From contig NZ_POYJ01000003.1 of NCBI RefSeq assembly GCF_002895435.1, positions 124,001-188,000 of the forward strand: DNA of 64,000 nt. The letters run 5' to 3'. Origin of the DNA: Aquimarina sediminis (GTDB lineage: Bacteria > Bacteroidota > Bacteroidia > Flavobacteriales > Flavobacteriaceae). Below, one piece after another: positions 16,481 through 26,029 of this stretch (positions within the stretch are counted from its first letter, which is position 1; each line of letters starts with the position of its first letter). The notes under the pieces were generated by a model. The model was not told the origin of the DNA, made no database searches, and was given only the letters and a program-made list of their open reading frames with translations. The position numbers were made by a program, and so were the translations under genes.

Positions 16481-17101
16481 TTATTTAGAAAGTAAATCGA
16501 TTTCTTGTTGAAGGTTTCTTTTGGCTTTAACTTCTAAGTTTTGATTGAAATAATTGGTTTTAAATATAGCTGGCATATCGATAAAGTGATTTAATACCTT
16601 AATACGACCATTATTATATATAAAATCTGGATAGTATTTATATTCTTTTCTTACATTTTTGAAATATGCTTCATAGTATTTCCAATCACTTCCTAATATA
16701 GAAAGATCGGCATCAGTAAAATAATTTACATCCTGATTCTCAGAAATATGATGCCCCTTAGTAGCCAGTATTATATCAGAACAAAGGGCAACACGATTTT
16801 TATCAATGGATAAGGAGTTTAATACCTCTACTGCTTTTTGAGCACTTTTTTCCTCGTTATTTTGTTTGCGTGCATTATAGACATAATCGTGATAAAAAAG
16901 AGCAAATAGTACTATATCCCAATCTTTAATTTTATCCTGAACCATAATTAAATTTTGGAATAGATTTTCTAAATGAGATAGATTATGGTAGTGCCTGTTT
17001 TTCTGGCTATGAGTTTTGGAAATATCTACCCATAGTAACTCCAATACCTCTTGATCATTTGTGTATTTGGTTATTAAAGAAGTGAAAATATTTTTTAACA
17101 A
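16481..17101 (-). CDS. Predicted HD-superfamily metal-dependent phosphohydrolase (COG4339)
   Basis: This is a 206-residue soluble helical protein. The motif RHYHNLSHLENLF (about 37-49) and the later ALFYHDYVYN (67-76) give the His and His-Asp metal ligands of the HD fold, in the order typical of the COG4339 group. The substrate is unknown. The start overlaps the end of the upstream dehydrogenase gene by 7 bases, so the two are translated together. Confidence 0.78.
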   Translation of the reverse strand: MLKNIFTSLITKYTNDQEVLELLWVDISKTHSQKNRHYHNLSHLENLFQNLIMVQDKIKDWDIVLFALFYHDYVYNARKQNNEEKSAQKAVEVLNSLSIDKNRVALCSDIILATKGHHISENQDVNYFTDADLSILGSDWKYYEAYFKNVRKEYKYYPDFIYNNGRIKVLNHFIDMPAIFKTNYFNQNLEVKAKRNLQQEIDLLSK

Positions 17102-18036
17102 AACTCTGATTTAATTTTATCTACAATGGTTTGCGCTAATTTTTCTTTGGATTCGATGGTCCATCCTGCTACATGAGGACTTACTATTACTGTATCCATT
17201 TTAAGTAATGCTGCTAATGCTTCAGGGATACCTTTTTCTGATGTAAATAAATTTTCGAAAGAGGATTTTTCATATTCTAAGACGTCTAAACCTGCACCTA
17301 GAATCTTTTTGTCATTAATTGCTTTGACCAGGTCAGATGTAACCACACTTTTTCCGCGGGCAGTATTGATTAACCAAAATGGTTTTTTAAACTTATTGAT
17401 AAATTTTGAATTAATCATACCTATAGTTTGTGGAGTTTCGGGTGTATGAAGACTTAATATGTCAGTTTTTTCAAAAAGCTCATCGAGTTCTACTTGTGTG
17501 GCATCAATGTTTTCTACATCTTTTTTTATATCATAGCAAATAACTTCTACAGCAAAACCTCTAAGTTTTTTGGCAAAGGCTCTTCCCATATTTCCGTATC
17601 CGATTATCCCTACAGTTTTACCATCGAGTTCAATCCCACGATGTTCTTCTCGAAGCCACTGCCCATTTCGAACACTCTGATCACCAATATTCAATTTGTT
17701 GAAGAGTGATAAAATCATTCCTAATGCATGCTCTCCTACAGCATTGCGGTTACCTTCTGGAGCATTAAATAGTTTAATCCCAGAAGTTTCTGCATATTGG
17801 ATGTCAATATTTTCTAATCCGGCACCGACTCTGCCAATGAATTTTAGGTTTTTGGCTTTGGCAAGAAATGCTTTGTCAATTGCAAAACGACTACGTATGA
17901 TGATGCCATCATAATTATGTATCTTGGATTCAACCTCTTTTTTATTAGTAGTGTAATCCTCATCATTCTGAAAGCCTAATTGTTGTAATTGATTAAGGAG
18001 TAAAGGATGATTAGTATCTAGGTGAAGTATTTTCAT
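17095..18036 (-). CDS. D-isomer 2-hydroxyacid dehydrogenase (phosphoglycerate dehydrogenase-like)
   Basis: This NAD-dependent oxidoreductase is 313 residues from the ATG at 18036; an ATG seven codons earlier (18057) is possible but gives an AT-rich, unlikely lead. The nucleotide loop GYGNMG is at 146-151 with Asp169 after the second strand. Catalytic residues visible are Arg227 (NTARG), Glu254 and His288 (SPHVAGW). SerA-type proteins oxidise 3-phosphoglycerate, but there is no ACT domain and no serine gene next to it, so the exact hydroxyacid is open. Confidence 0.85.
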   Translation of the reverse strand: MKILHLDTNHPLLLNQLQQLGFQNDEDYTTNKKEVESKIHNYDGIIIRSRFAIDKAFLAKAKNLKFIGRVGAGLENIDIQYAETSGIKLFNAPEGNRNAVGEHALGMILSLFNKLNIGDQSVRNGQWLREEHRGIELDGKTVGIIGYGNMGRAFAKKLRGFAVEVICYDIKKDVENIDATQVELDELFEKTDILSLHTPETPQTIGMINSKFINKFKKPFWLINTARGKSVVTSDLVKAINDKKILGAGLDVLEYEKSSFENLFTSEKGIPEALAALLKMDTVIVSPHVAGWTIESKEKLAQTIVDKIKSEFC

Positions 18037-18253
18037 ATTTATTATATTGAATTTCAAAATTAACTAATAAAAGATTAGGTACCTGTGTCTTTGGGAGATA
18101 TCGAGATGTTTTTAAGAGTATTTAACTTGAAAATAGAAAAATCTTGTTATAATCTATGTTTTAAGAAATAGAGGTAGGATTATAAAAAACCTTAAAGGGG
18201 TGAAACAAATATTTATTCTGAAATTGCGCTATTTTGAATTTACTAGCAAAATT

Positions 18254-18649
18254 TTAAAAAAATAATGCGCTTATTTCATCTGTAATTCTAGTTGGTTTGA
18301 ATGTCTCTTTATTTAGAAGACACCAATTAGTTTTTGCAGAAACAAGTACTTTTTGTATAGTTGTGTTTATGATTTTGGTATGGCGCTCACTGCGTACTCC
18401 TTTGTGCCCATCGATCCATGTTTGAATAGTGATCTCGTCATTTTCATAAGAAGGGTAGTGGTACTCTATGTAATGATTAAGTACTACCCATACATATTTA
18501 TTTCTTATGTCCTCATTTGTTTTTGATTGCCAATGCTTTTTTGCAATATCTTGCACCCATTGTAGGTATACTACATTATTCACGTGGTTCATATCATCTA
18601 TAGCCGATTTTGGAACTGAAAAATGATATTCGAAAATTTCAGGCTTCAT
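18254..18649 (-). CDS. Acyl-CoA thioesterase, 4-hydroxybenzoyl-CoA thioesterase fold
   Basis: This is a 131-residue single hotdog protein. The motif DDMNHVNNVVYLQW at 18-31 contains the catalytic Asp and the following N/HVNN loop, typical of the YbgC/FadM/acyl-ACP thioesterase group. It hydrolyses acyl thioesters in the cytosol; chain length cannot be told. It is a single gene with no operon partner. Confidence 0.82.
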   Translation of the reverse strand: MKPEIFEYHFSVPKSAIDDMNHVNNVVYLQWVQDIAKKHWQSKTNEDIRNKYVWVVLNHYIEYHYPSYENDEITIQTWIDGHKGVRSERHTKIINTTIQKVLVSAKTNWCLLNKETFKPTRITDEISALFF

Positions 18650-18827
18650 AGGTTTTGTTATTTGCTAGGTGAAAAAATCAACTAAATTACTGATAAATTA
18701 GTTGTAGTCAATAAGTTGTAGTTTTAGAGCTAGATTGTCTAAAAAAAATCTTAAAAAGGTTAAAGTTGTTCTTTACAAGTAAAAATAATTATAATTTTAA
18801 AACTATTAACCTTTAAATTATAATTAC

Positions 18828-19007
18828 ATGAAAATGAATCTTTCAAAAATCAAAGGGGCAAATGTGCTTTCTAGAGAAAATCAAAGTAAAATTAAAGGAC
18901 AAGCGGGAGTAGATCTTTCCCTATGTGGTTGCTCTTGTAGTGGAGCAGTGACAGGACCAAAGTATTGTGAAGATTACTTTGCGTGTCCTCAAGTACATGA
19001 TTGCTAA
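18828..19007 (+). CDS. Cys-rich peptide with RiPP-type leader (59 residues)
   Basis: This short gene encodes 59 residues. The leader (about 1-27) is Lys/Asn-rich and contains NVLSRENQSKIKGQAG, close to the L-S-R-x-E-M-K-x-I-x-GG leader of Bacteroidetes natural-product precursors (TIGR04149-like), with GQ-AG in place of GG. The core holds six cysteines in LCGCSCSG plus three more spaced toward the C-terminal Cys. The gene has a terminator and a 178-base leader gap upstream. No modification enzyme, peptidase-exporter or other precursor is nearby, so any processing would have to come from elsewhere in the genome. Confidence 0.7.
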   Translation: MKMNLSKIKGANVLSRENQSKIKGQAGVDLSLCGCSCSGAVTGPKYCEDYFACPQVHDC

Positions 19008-19044
19008 ATTGTTTTGAAGATGTTTAGCTATCAAACAATTTTTT
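19006..19044 (+). terminator. Terminator after the Cys-rich peptide gene
   Basis: An 11-bp stem with one bulged base (19006-19017 with 19031-19041) ends in a T6 run. It begins at the peptide's stop codon. Confidence 0.75.
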
Positions 19045-19049
19045 AGTGT

Positions 19050-19127
19050 ATTCTGTCATATTGAGCGTAGTCAAAACTCATAAGTATTTATGCCAATGTC
19101 TTTGGATTGCGCTCAAGACGGCAGTAT
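19050..19127. repeat. Imperfect intergenic inverted repeat
   Basis: The arms 19050-19077 and 19099-19127 are roughly three-quarters complementary, carrying GAGCGTAGTC on one side and its near complement on the other. Repeats containing TTGAGCGNAGTC are a common dispersed intergenic element of Flavobacteriaceae. It lies right after the mgtE stop and could end that transcript. Confidence 0.55.
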
Positions 19128-19138
19128 AATTATTTACT

Positions 19139-20488
19139 CTAAAAACTTAAAATAAGTTTAGCAATAGAGAAAAACAAAAAGATTCCAAAAATATCATTAC
19201 TCGTGGTAATAAAAGGACCTGTAGCAATTGCAGGGTCAATTCCTCTTTTATCAAGTATTATAGGTACAAAAGTGCCGATTAGTGCAGCTACTATAATAAC
19301 AAAAAGCATAGAGATAGCTATAGTAAAGCTAAATAGAAATTCCATACCATTAAAAAAACCAAAGATTATTACTAGAATCCCTAATGTTACTCCACTAATT
19401 AGGCTAAGGCTTATTTCTTTAAGTAATCGGTTAAAAAGGCTTCCTTTTACAACATCGTTTGCTAGACCTTGTACAATAATAGCAGAGGATTGAACGCCAA
19501 CATTTCCTGCCATGGCTGCAATAAGAGGCGTAAAGAAAAAGAGTTCTTTATATTTTGCTAGAGCTTCTTCATAGCCTTCCATTATAAATACACTTCCCAG
19601 TCCTCCAAAAAGTCCTAAAATTAACCAGGGTAAACGAGCTCGGGTAAGCTCCCATATATTGTCATCTGCCTCTACATCTTGTGAGATACCTGCTGCTAAT
19701 TGATAGTCTTTTTCGGCTTCATCTTTTATAAAGTCAACGATATCATCAATGGTAACACGACCTACTAATATGCCTTCGTGATCAACAACGGGAATAGCTT
19801 CCAGATCATATTTTTGCATTACACGTGCTACTTCTTCACCTTCTGTATCTACGTCTACATAATCTACATTAGGGATGTATACGTCACTAATATGGGTTTT
19901 TGCCGGAGCTGTTAGCAAATCTTTTAATGATAAGCGTCCTTTTAATTTTCCTTGTTTATCAACAACATAAATTGAGTGGACACGAGTTACATTTTCTGCC
20001 TGGCGTCTCATTTCTCTAACACAGCCTGCTACTGTCCAGGTCTCTTTTACCTTTACCAATTCTTTTGCCATAAGACCACCTGCAGTATCTTCATCATAAG
20101 AAAGTAACTCTTTGATCTCCTCGGCACGTTTTTCATCTTCAATTTCGGCAATTACTTTTTCTGCACGATCATTAGGAAGCTCAGCTACAACATCCGCTGC
20201 ATCATCACTGTCCATCTCCTCTAGCTCTTCAGCAATTTCTTTGACCGAAAGATTTTCCAAAATACGTTCACGAAAATCTTCTTCCAACTCCATTAGAGCC
20301 TCAGAGGTTTTTTCGCTATCCAGTAATTTGATAAGGTATGTCGCCTCAGATAGGTTGAGTTCACTAATGATTTCGGCAACATCGGCAAAATGTATTTCGC
20401 TAAGCATATCCTGAAGACTAGTGTCACCTTCTGATTTAATAAGGTGTTTTATCTGTTGGATAAACTCATTTGATACCTGAAATTGCAT
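19139..20488 (-). CDS. mgtE: Magnesium transporter MgtE
   Basis: This is a 449-residue inner-membrane Mg2+ channel. It has the three family parts: an acidic helical N-domain (about 20-125, with LPNDRAEKVIAEIEDEKR), two CBS domains (130-250) that sense cytosolic Mg2+, and a pore of five helices (285-449) with the GNVGVQSSAII and PIILDKRGIDPA segments. Length and order are normal. It is likely regulated by Mg2+ at the protein level. It stands alone. Confidence 0.95.
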   Translation of the reverse strand: MQFQVSNEFIQQIKHLIKSEGDTSLQDMLSEIHFADVAEIISELNLSEATYLIKLLDSEKTSEALMELEEDFRERILENLSVKEIAEELEEMDSDDAADVVAELPNDRAEKVIAEIEDEKRAEEIKELLSYDEDTAGGLMAKELVKVKETWTVAGCVREMRRQAENVTRVHSIYVVDKQGKLKGRLSLKDLLTAPAKTHISDVYIPNVDYVDVDTEGEEVARVMQKYDLEAIPVVDHEGILVGRVTIDDIVDFIKDEAEKDYQLAAGISQDVEADDNIWELTRARLPWLILGLFGGLGSVFIMEGYEEALAKYKELFFFTPLIAAMAGNVGVQSSAIIVQGLANDVVKGSLFNRLLKEISLSLISGVTLGILVIIFGFFNGMEFLFSFTIAISMLFVIIVAALIGTFVPIILDKRGIDPAIATGPFITTSNDIFGIFLFFSIAKLILSF

Positions 20489-20566
20489 ATGCCTATTGAT
20501 TTAGTGATCCCTTGCGCAAACGCCCACAAAGATAACCAAAGAATTTAATTGAGCTTTACGACTGTG

Positions 20567-21436
20567 TTAAATCCCTTTTTCTGTTGATTTTTCTATTAAT
20601 TCAGTAAGTTCTATAAATTGATCTACAGATAATTGTTCGGGGCGTTTTGATAGAATTTCTAACGCTCTGATTTCTTCATTTAAATCAAAAGTTTTAAGAC
20701 TATTTCTTAATGTTTTTCGCCGTTGTCCAAAGGAGGTTTTTACAACCCTAAAAAACAATTTTTCATCACAAGGAAGTGTGGTTTCCTTTTTTCGAATTAA
20801 TCTTAGAACACCACTATCAACCTTGGGTGGTGGATTAAAAACCTCGGGAGGTACCGTGAATAGGTATTCAGCGTCATAAAATGCTTGTGTAAGTACCGAG
20901 AGAATACCATAGGTTTTGCTTCCGGATTTTTCACAGATACGCTGAGCCACTTCTTTTTGAAACATCCCTGTGAATTCTGGTATTCGATCTTTGTGCTCTA
21001 ATGTTTTAAAAACAATTTGAGTAGATATATTGTATGGGAAATTACCTGTTATGGCAAATTCTTGTTGGGGGAAGAGAGTGTTTAAATCAAATTTAAGAAA
21101 ATCTGCTTCCAGGACTCGAAATGTAGTATTTCCTCTTAAAACCTCATTATGTTCAAGTTGAAAGTTAGTGTTTAGGTAATCAATAGATTCACTATCGAGA
21201 TCCATGGCTATCAAATCAACATTTTTTTGAAGGATATACTTCGTGAGAACTCCCATTCCTGGACCAATTTCAATTACGTTTTTGTAACCATTTACAGTAA
21301 GAGTATCTCCAATTTTTTTAGCAATGTTTTCATCTTTAAGAAAATGTTGCCCTAGATGTTTCTTTGCTTTTACAGCAGTTTTTTCTGAATGATGAGAATG
21401 GTTAGCGTTTTTTTTATGTTTTTGAGATTTAGCCAT
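20567..21436 (-). CDS. rsmA: 16S rRNA (A1518/A1519) dimethyltransferase KsgA
   Basis: This enzyme dimethylates two adenines near the 3' end of 16S rRNA during 30S maturation. From the ATG at 21436 it has 289 residues; a GTG three codons upstream (21445) is less likely, and the ATG overlaps the stop of the DUF4286 gene. Motifs are KHLGQHFL, the SAM loop [10 protein letters not shown] and the adenine-binding GNFPYNIS (NLPY variant). The first 28 residues are an unusual Lys/His-rich extension ahead of the GQHFL motif. Confidence 0.95.
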   Translation of the reverse strand: MAKSQKHKKNANHSHHSEKTAVKAKKHLGQHFLKDENIAKKIGDTLTVNGYKNVIEIGPGMGVLTKYILQKNVDLIAMDLDSESIDYLNTNFQLEHNEVLRGNTTFRVLEADFLKFDLNTLFPQQEFAITGNFPYNISTQIVFKTLEHKDRIPEFTGMFQKEVAQRICEKSGSKTYGILSVLTQAFYDAEYLFTVPPEVFNPPPKVDSGVLRLIRKKETTLPCDEKLFFRVVKTSFGQRRKTLRNSLKTFDLNEEIRALEILSKRPEQLSVDQFIELTELIEKSTEKGI

Positions 21437-21743
21437 TCTGTTCACTTACAATTTCAAGTTCGGTTCTGAATGCCACAAATTTACCTGCAAAGCGATTGGA
21501 TTTTGCTCTAAGTTGATCAGCATCTTGATCATAATATTTTTGTAAAGTCTCTTTACTATTAGTAGTGTACTGCACAGAATAGGTTATACCGCCCATTTCT
21601 TCTTCTATCAATACCTTGGTCATTAATGCTTTGCTAAACTTTCCTGTGGCTAGCATATCAGGGATATGTTCTTCATTCATCCAATTTAGCCATTCATCAT
21701 GAATAGTTTCTTCAATATTTATAGTTACATTATATATGTACAT
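21429..21743 (-). CDS. DUF4286 family protein
   Basis: This 104-residue protein has the DUF4286 pattern: [21 protein letters not shown] near the start and a C-terminal [17 protein letters not shown]. The family has a ferredoxin-like alpha-beta fold and is confined to Bacteroidetes; its function is unknown. It overlaps the ksgA start by eight bases, so the two genes are translationally coupled, and this order is conserved in many flavobacteria. Confidence 0.85.
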   Translation of the reverse strand: MYIYNVTINIEETIHDEWLNWMNEEHIPDMLATGKFSKALMTKVLIEEEMGGITYSVQYTTNSKETLQKYYDQDADQLRAKSNRFAGKFVAFRTELEIVSEQNG

Positions 21744-21838
21744 TGCGATCTACGGTTTTTGTGATAGTAAGAAGCAGAATTTATATCTAAAATTATTTAG
21801 TCGGCAAAGGTAATAAACTAAGTAGTATTAGTAACTGT

Positions 21839-23626
21839 TTAATTTATAGCATCTCCACGAAGAGCCCTGAATTTTTTTCGGGCTTCAACAAAGAAAATAC
21901 TATCTGCATGATTAAAAATTATCTTTTCATATAATTCTTTAGCCTTTTTGGGTTCCCCTAGTTCGTTTACATATAATTCTGCTAACCAATAGTAAGCATC
22001 GTCTACAAGGATATCATCGTTATAAAATTCAATGATTTTTAGATAGTTGACTTTGGCTCTTTCATACTGTTTTTCTTTTTCAAGTAGTTTTGCTTGTCTT
22101 AAAAAAGCTTCATCTTCTATTTTTTCACCTTTGTGCTGTGTTAGAATTCTTTCGTACATCGTAATAGCTTCTTGATTTTTGTTCTGAAATCCTAGTAAAT
22201 CGGCTTTAGCAAAAATCTTTAAGGCTGTTTGTGTAGAATCCTCTTGAGAATTGTCACTTATAATCAGGCTTAACTCCATTGCATCATTGGCGATTAATTG
22301 TGATGTAGAGGATTTAAGTACATCTAGTTGTGTTTGAGCCCAGGCAAAGTCACCTTTGTAATAGCTTGTTTTGGCAACTTTAAACCTTGCATCCTGAGCC
22401 AGAAAATTGTTTTTTAGCGCATTCTGTACTTGTGTATAGTATATCAAAGCCTGGTTAAATTTTTGATCCAAAACTAAAATATCAGCAATTTTCATCTTTA
22501 TTCGAGAGGATTGAAAACGAGATAAGCGTTCTCTATCGAGTATATCTTTTAAGAAGCTAATTGCTTCTTGTTTTTTATCTTGATTAAATGCAAGAAAGTG
22601 AGAATAATCAATTTGTAAACTAATGGTTTCTCTTGATTTTCCGTATTCATTAAACACAGTATTATATTGCTCTACGATAGTTTTGTATTCTTTTTTGTTA
22701 GCATTATCTACCCTTGCTTTCAAGATAATTTTGTGGGCAGTAAGCTTCATATCTTTTGATGCTGTCGTTTCGAGAATATAGTTGAGAATCTCTGTTGCTG
22801 ATTTGATGTCTTTTTCAGAAATAGCTATTCGAGCCAAATCAATTATGCCTTCAGGACCTTCTTGTTTTCGTTTGTAAATGGCTTTTTCTTGGATAAATGC
22901 CTTTTTGAATTCTTTTTGTTGTACAAAGAGCCAGCTAAGCATTTCATTGTACAAGATATTAGGATTTTGCTGAAGTTTTTTTATCAATAATTTTCTGAAA
23001 ATAATATTAGCTTCGTTTGTGGGGTCATCGGTTATGTAATCACCAAAATTACGTTGTACTACGCTAATATAATTTGGTTGTAATTGTAATAATGCCAAGT
23101 AGCTATCGTACATTTTTTCTAGCTTTCCCTGTTCTCCATAGATTTTGGCTAACTGTACATTAAAGTTAGCACCAGGGTTATCTTTCATTCCTTTTTCGTA
23201 GATTATCGCAGCTTCATCTAATAAGCTATATTTTTCAAAGGTCTGAGCTAATGTATAAGCATGATTTACACTATTAGAGTTATATGTTTCAATTGCTTTG
23301 TCGTAATATAAACGTGCTTGTTCTGTTTTTCCCTGAAGATCGTAGTGATGTCCTAATTCTACAAGAATCTGTGCGTTATTTGGAGCTCTTTCTGCTCTCT
23401 CTTTTAAAATATTTTCTGCTTTGCCAAATTGTTCCAGTTGTTGGTGTGATTCTACCAAACCTAGTAAATAGTTAATTCGATTTGGATTTTTGGTATATAG
23501 CTTTTTGTAGACAGAAAGTGCTTTTTCATATTGTCCTTGTTGTATATAATTTTTGGCTAGCTGCTCCGACTGCGCAATAGTCGAAAAAGTAAATAACAAA
23601 GCAATATATAAAAAGATAAAGCGCAT
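21839..23626 (-). CDS. TPR-repeat protein, secreted or periplasmic
   Basis: This is a 595-residue protein with a Sec signal peptide (about 1-19, ending FSTIAQ). The rest is helical repeats; TPR pairs are clear at 22-55, 55-90, 90-125, 130-160 and again at 450-590 (e.g. GQYEKALSVYKKLY and AKELYEKIIFNHAD). No membrane helix or enzyme domain. It is probably a periplasmic scaffold or an outer-membrane complex subunit, though no partner is visible. It precedes serS on the same strand by 58 bases. Confidence 0.8.
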   Translation of the reverse strand: MRFIFLYIALLFTFSTIAQSEQLAKNYIQQGQYEKALSVYKKLYTKNPNRINYLLGLVESHQQLEQFGKAENILKERAERAPNNAQILVELGHHYDLQGKTEQARLYYDKAIETYNSNSVNHAYTLAQTFEKYSLLDEAAIIYEKGMKDNPGANFNVQLAKIYGEQGKLEKMYDSYLALLQLQPNYISVVQRNFGDYITDDPTNEANIIFRKLLIKKLQQNPNILYNEMLSWLFVQQKEFKKAFIQEKAIYKRKQEGPEGIIDLARIAISEKDIKSATEILNYILETTASKDMKLTAHKIILKARVDNANKKEYKTIVEQYNTVFNEYGKSRETISLQIDYSHFLAFNQDKKQEAISFLKDILDRERLSRFQSSRIKMKIADILVLDQKFNQALIYYTQVQNALKNNFLAQDARFKVAKTSYYKGDFAWAQTQLDVLKSSTSQLIANDAMELSLIISDNSQEDSTQTALKIFAKADLLGFQNKNQEAITMYERILTQHKGEKIEDEAFLRQAKLLEKEKQYERAKVNYLKIIEFYNDDILVDDAYYWLAELYVNELGEPKKAKELYEKIIFNHADSIFFVEARKKFRALRGDAIN

Positions 23627-23684
23627 TTTTGCAAGTTTTTTGTAAATATAGCAAAATGCGCCTTAGTAGTGTGTTATGGATTCC

Positions 23685-24956
23685 TTAATCTATGTATTCA
23701 AAGCCACAGTAAGGAACTAGTACATCAGGAATTTTAATTCCTTTTGGGGTTTGATAATTTTCTAAAATACCAGCAAGAACTCTTGGCAGTGCTAATGAGC
23801 TACCATTTAGCGTATGCGCTAGTTGGTTTTTTCCATTAGTATCTTTAAAACGTAGCTTAAGGCGATTCGCTTGGTAAGATTCGAAGTTTGATACAGAGCT
23901 TATCTCCAGCCAGCGGTCTTGCGCTGTAGAGAAAACCTCAAAATCAAATGTTAATGCAGAGGTAAATCCTATGTCGCCACCACAAAGACGTAAAATACGG
24001 TAGGGTAATTTAAGATCTCTAAGAATATCTTTTACATGTTCTACCATGCCATCAAGAGCTTGATATGAGTTTTCAGGTTTTTCGACACGCACAATCTCTA
24101 CTTTATCAAACTGATGTAGGCGATTTAATCCACGCACATGAGCACCATAAGAACCAGCCTCTCTTCTAAAACAGGGAGTGTATCCTGTACAACAAATTGG
24201 GAGTTCATTTTCTGTAACCAATTCATCTCTAAACATATTAGTTACAGGAACCTCGGCTGTTGGTATTAGATAAAGATCATCACCAGTTACATGATACATC
24301 TGTCCTTCTTTATCTGGTAGCTGTCCAGTACCATAACCAGAAGTTTCGTTTACTAAATGTGGAACCTGAAATTCTTTATACCCTGCTTCTGTATTTTTAT
24401 CCAAAAAGTAGTTGATCAAGGCACGTTGTAATCGTGCTCCTTTTCCTTTATATACAGGGAATCCTGCGCCAGTTATTTTTACACCCAACTCAAAATCGAT
24501 AATGTCATATTTTTTGGCAAGTTCCCAGTGTGGTAAAGCATCTGTATCCAAAGTAGGAATATCACCTTCACGAAAGATTTCTTCGTTATCCTCGTCACTC
24601 TGCCCATTAGGAACAGAATCATGAGGGATATTGGGGATGGTATATAATACTTCTATCAGCTTTTCCTGGATGTCACCAAGTTCTGTTGATAGCTGTTTAG
24701 AATTTTCTTTAAGCTGTGCAGTTTTCTCCTTTAGCAAGTTTGCTTTTTGTTGTTCACCATTTTTAAACAACATCCCTATTTCTTTAGAGAATTTATTAGA
24801 ATCAGCCAGAGTGTTATCTAGTTTAGCTTGGGTGGCACGACGATCTTCATCGAGGGCAATTACTTTTTCTAAAACAGGAGCACCGTCAAAATTACGTTTT
24901 GCCAAAGCCTTTATATATGCTTCTTTGTTTGCTATGATGTTTTGTACTACTAACAT
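23685..24956 (-). CDS. serS: Seryl-tRNA synthetase
   Basis: This enzyme attaches serine to tRNA-Ser. Length, 423 residues, is normal. The N-terminal long coiled-coil arm (about 30-105) binds the tRNA long variable loop. Class II motifs follow: motif 2 in CFRREAGSYG with TRGLNRLHQF, and motif 3 in HTLNGSSLALPRVLAGILE. The ATG at 24956 gives the usual MLVVQNI start. Confidence 0.97.
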   Translation of the reverse strand: MLVVQNIIANKEAYIKALAKRNFDGAPVLEKVIALDEDRRATQAKLDNTLADSNKFSKEIGMLFKNGEQQKANLLKEKTAQLKENSKQLSTELGDIQEKLIEVLYTIPNIPHDSVPNGQSDEDNEEIFREGDIPTLDTDALPHWELAKKYDIIDFELGVKITGAGFPVYKGKGARLQRALINYFLDKNTEAGYKEFQVPHLVNETSGYGTGQLPDKEGQMYHVTGDDLYLIPTAEVPVTNMFRDELVTENELPICCTGYTPCFRREAGSYGAHVRGLNRLHQFDKVEIVRVEKPENSYQALDGMVEHVKDILRDLKLPYRILRLCGGDIGFTSALTFDFEVFSTAQDRWLEISSVSNFESYQANRLKLRFKDTNGKNQLAHTLNGSSLALPRVLAGILENYQTPKGIKIPDVLVPYCGFEYID

Positions 24957-25278
24957 GATATCTTTTTTGTGTGGTTTCAGGGGTATTTGTTATATTTTTT
25001 TGATCTCGAATCCCTTTCTAAAAGTTCTGGAAGATCAAGAAAAATGATGTCATTGTTATCCCTAATTGTATTGAGGAAACAAATGTAAAGAAAAGTGAGG
25101 TTTGTATGTATAGTTCTATAGCGAATTTTAAGAAAATTACTTATGATTTTTGAAGAATATGAAAAAGTCATTGTCTACGCTATAAAGCCTTAGCAGTAGT
25201 TTGTGTTCTTAGAATCTGTTTTTTTAATTTTATAGTAATACGATAACGAGTATTTTTGCTTTTTCAAAAAACATAAAA
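24957..25278. other. 322-base intergenic region between serS and the DUF2293 gene
   Basis: The region separates two divergent genes. The short open frames inside it show no coding character. The only recognisable element is a -7 box TATTTTTG at 25250-25257, 21 bases before the GTG start of the DUF2293 gene. Confidence 0.5.
25250..25257 (+). promoter_or_regulatory. Bacteroidetes -7 box (TATTTTTG) for the DUF2293 gene
   Basis: TATTTTTG fits TAnnTTTG and lies 21 bases before the GTG start at 25279. Confidence 0.35.
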
Positions 25279-25959
25279 GTGGCAGCAACGGCTCAAAATA
25301 TCTTTCTTACCAAAAAAGAAAAGCTTAAATGTATAACCTGTGGGAAGCGAATTCCTAAAGGGAAGTCTTATGTCGCTGAAAGCGAGGGTCATAAGGGTAC
25401 ATGTTTTAGCTGTTCTCCTTTTGTGGGATACGTAATGTTACCTCCTGGAAATGCAGCAATGACCCGGCGATCAAAAAAACACTCAACTCTTTGTGCAATT
25501 GTGTTAGCATGGAATCAACGTAGAAAACGGTTTGAACGACAGGGACAGCTAGTCGAAGAAAGCGCGATTGAAAAAGCTCGGTTGGAGTGTGAAAAAGATC
25601 AGGCTGCACGAGATGTAAAAAATAAGAAAGCGGCTATTGTTCGGGAGATAAAAGATAGAGAGTATAAGATTGAATTTGCCAAAGCAATAAGAAGGAGGTA
25701 CCCTAATTGCCCTAGAGATAGAGAGTTTGATATTGCAAAACATGCCTGCGAAAAATACAGCGGTAGAGTGGGGCGTACTGCCAATGCCAAACAGTTTGAT
25801 GCAAAAATGATTGATTTGGCTGTAGAGGCACATATAAGACATGCAGAAACAGATTATGATACTCGTTTTGGACAAGGAAAAGGTAAAAGAGAGATTAGAT
25901 CAGAGGTGAAATATGATATAAACCACATATTAAAAAAGTGGAGTGGACGGATTGGTTAA
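25279..25959 (+). CDS. DUF2293 domain protein with N-terminal zinc-ribbon-like Cys motif
   Basis: This 226-residue protein starts with GTG at 25279. Residues 15-40 hold a Cys pair CITC and a second CFSC, which looks like a small zinc ribbon. The C-terminal half (about 130-226) is DUF2293: RRYPNCPRDREFDIAKHAC, SGRVGRTANAK, AVEAHIRHAETDYD and a closing RSEVKYDINHILKKW. The family is widespread and uncharacterised, with a nucleic-acid-binding look (basic). The middle segment is strongly charged coil. Confidence 0.78.
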   Translation: MAATAQNIFLTKKEKLKCITCGKRIPKGKSYVAESEGHKGTCFSCSPFVGYVMLPPGNAAMTRRSKKHSTLCAIVLAWNQRRKRFERQGQLVEESAIEKARLECEKDQAARDVKNKKAAIVREIKDREYKIEFAKAIRRRYPNCPRDREFDIAKHACEKYSGRVGRTANAKQFDAKMIDLAVEAHIRHAETDYDTRFGQGKGKREIRSEVKYDINHILKKWSGRIG

Positions 25960-26029
25960 CTTTGTGTTAGTAGATCCAAAATTATACGATGATTCCTATA
26001 TGATCTAAGAATCTATTTATAATATAGCA

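Noticed and set aside
24977..25171. Open frame of 64 codons upstream of serS
   Set aside because: It lies in the divergent gap and reads as low-complexity AT-rich sequence without a start context or family pattern.
25406..25875. Minus-strand open frames opposite the DUF2293 gene
   Set aside because: They are the reverse of a well-supported coding region and show no family motif.
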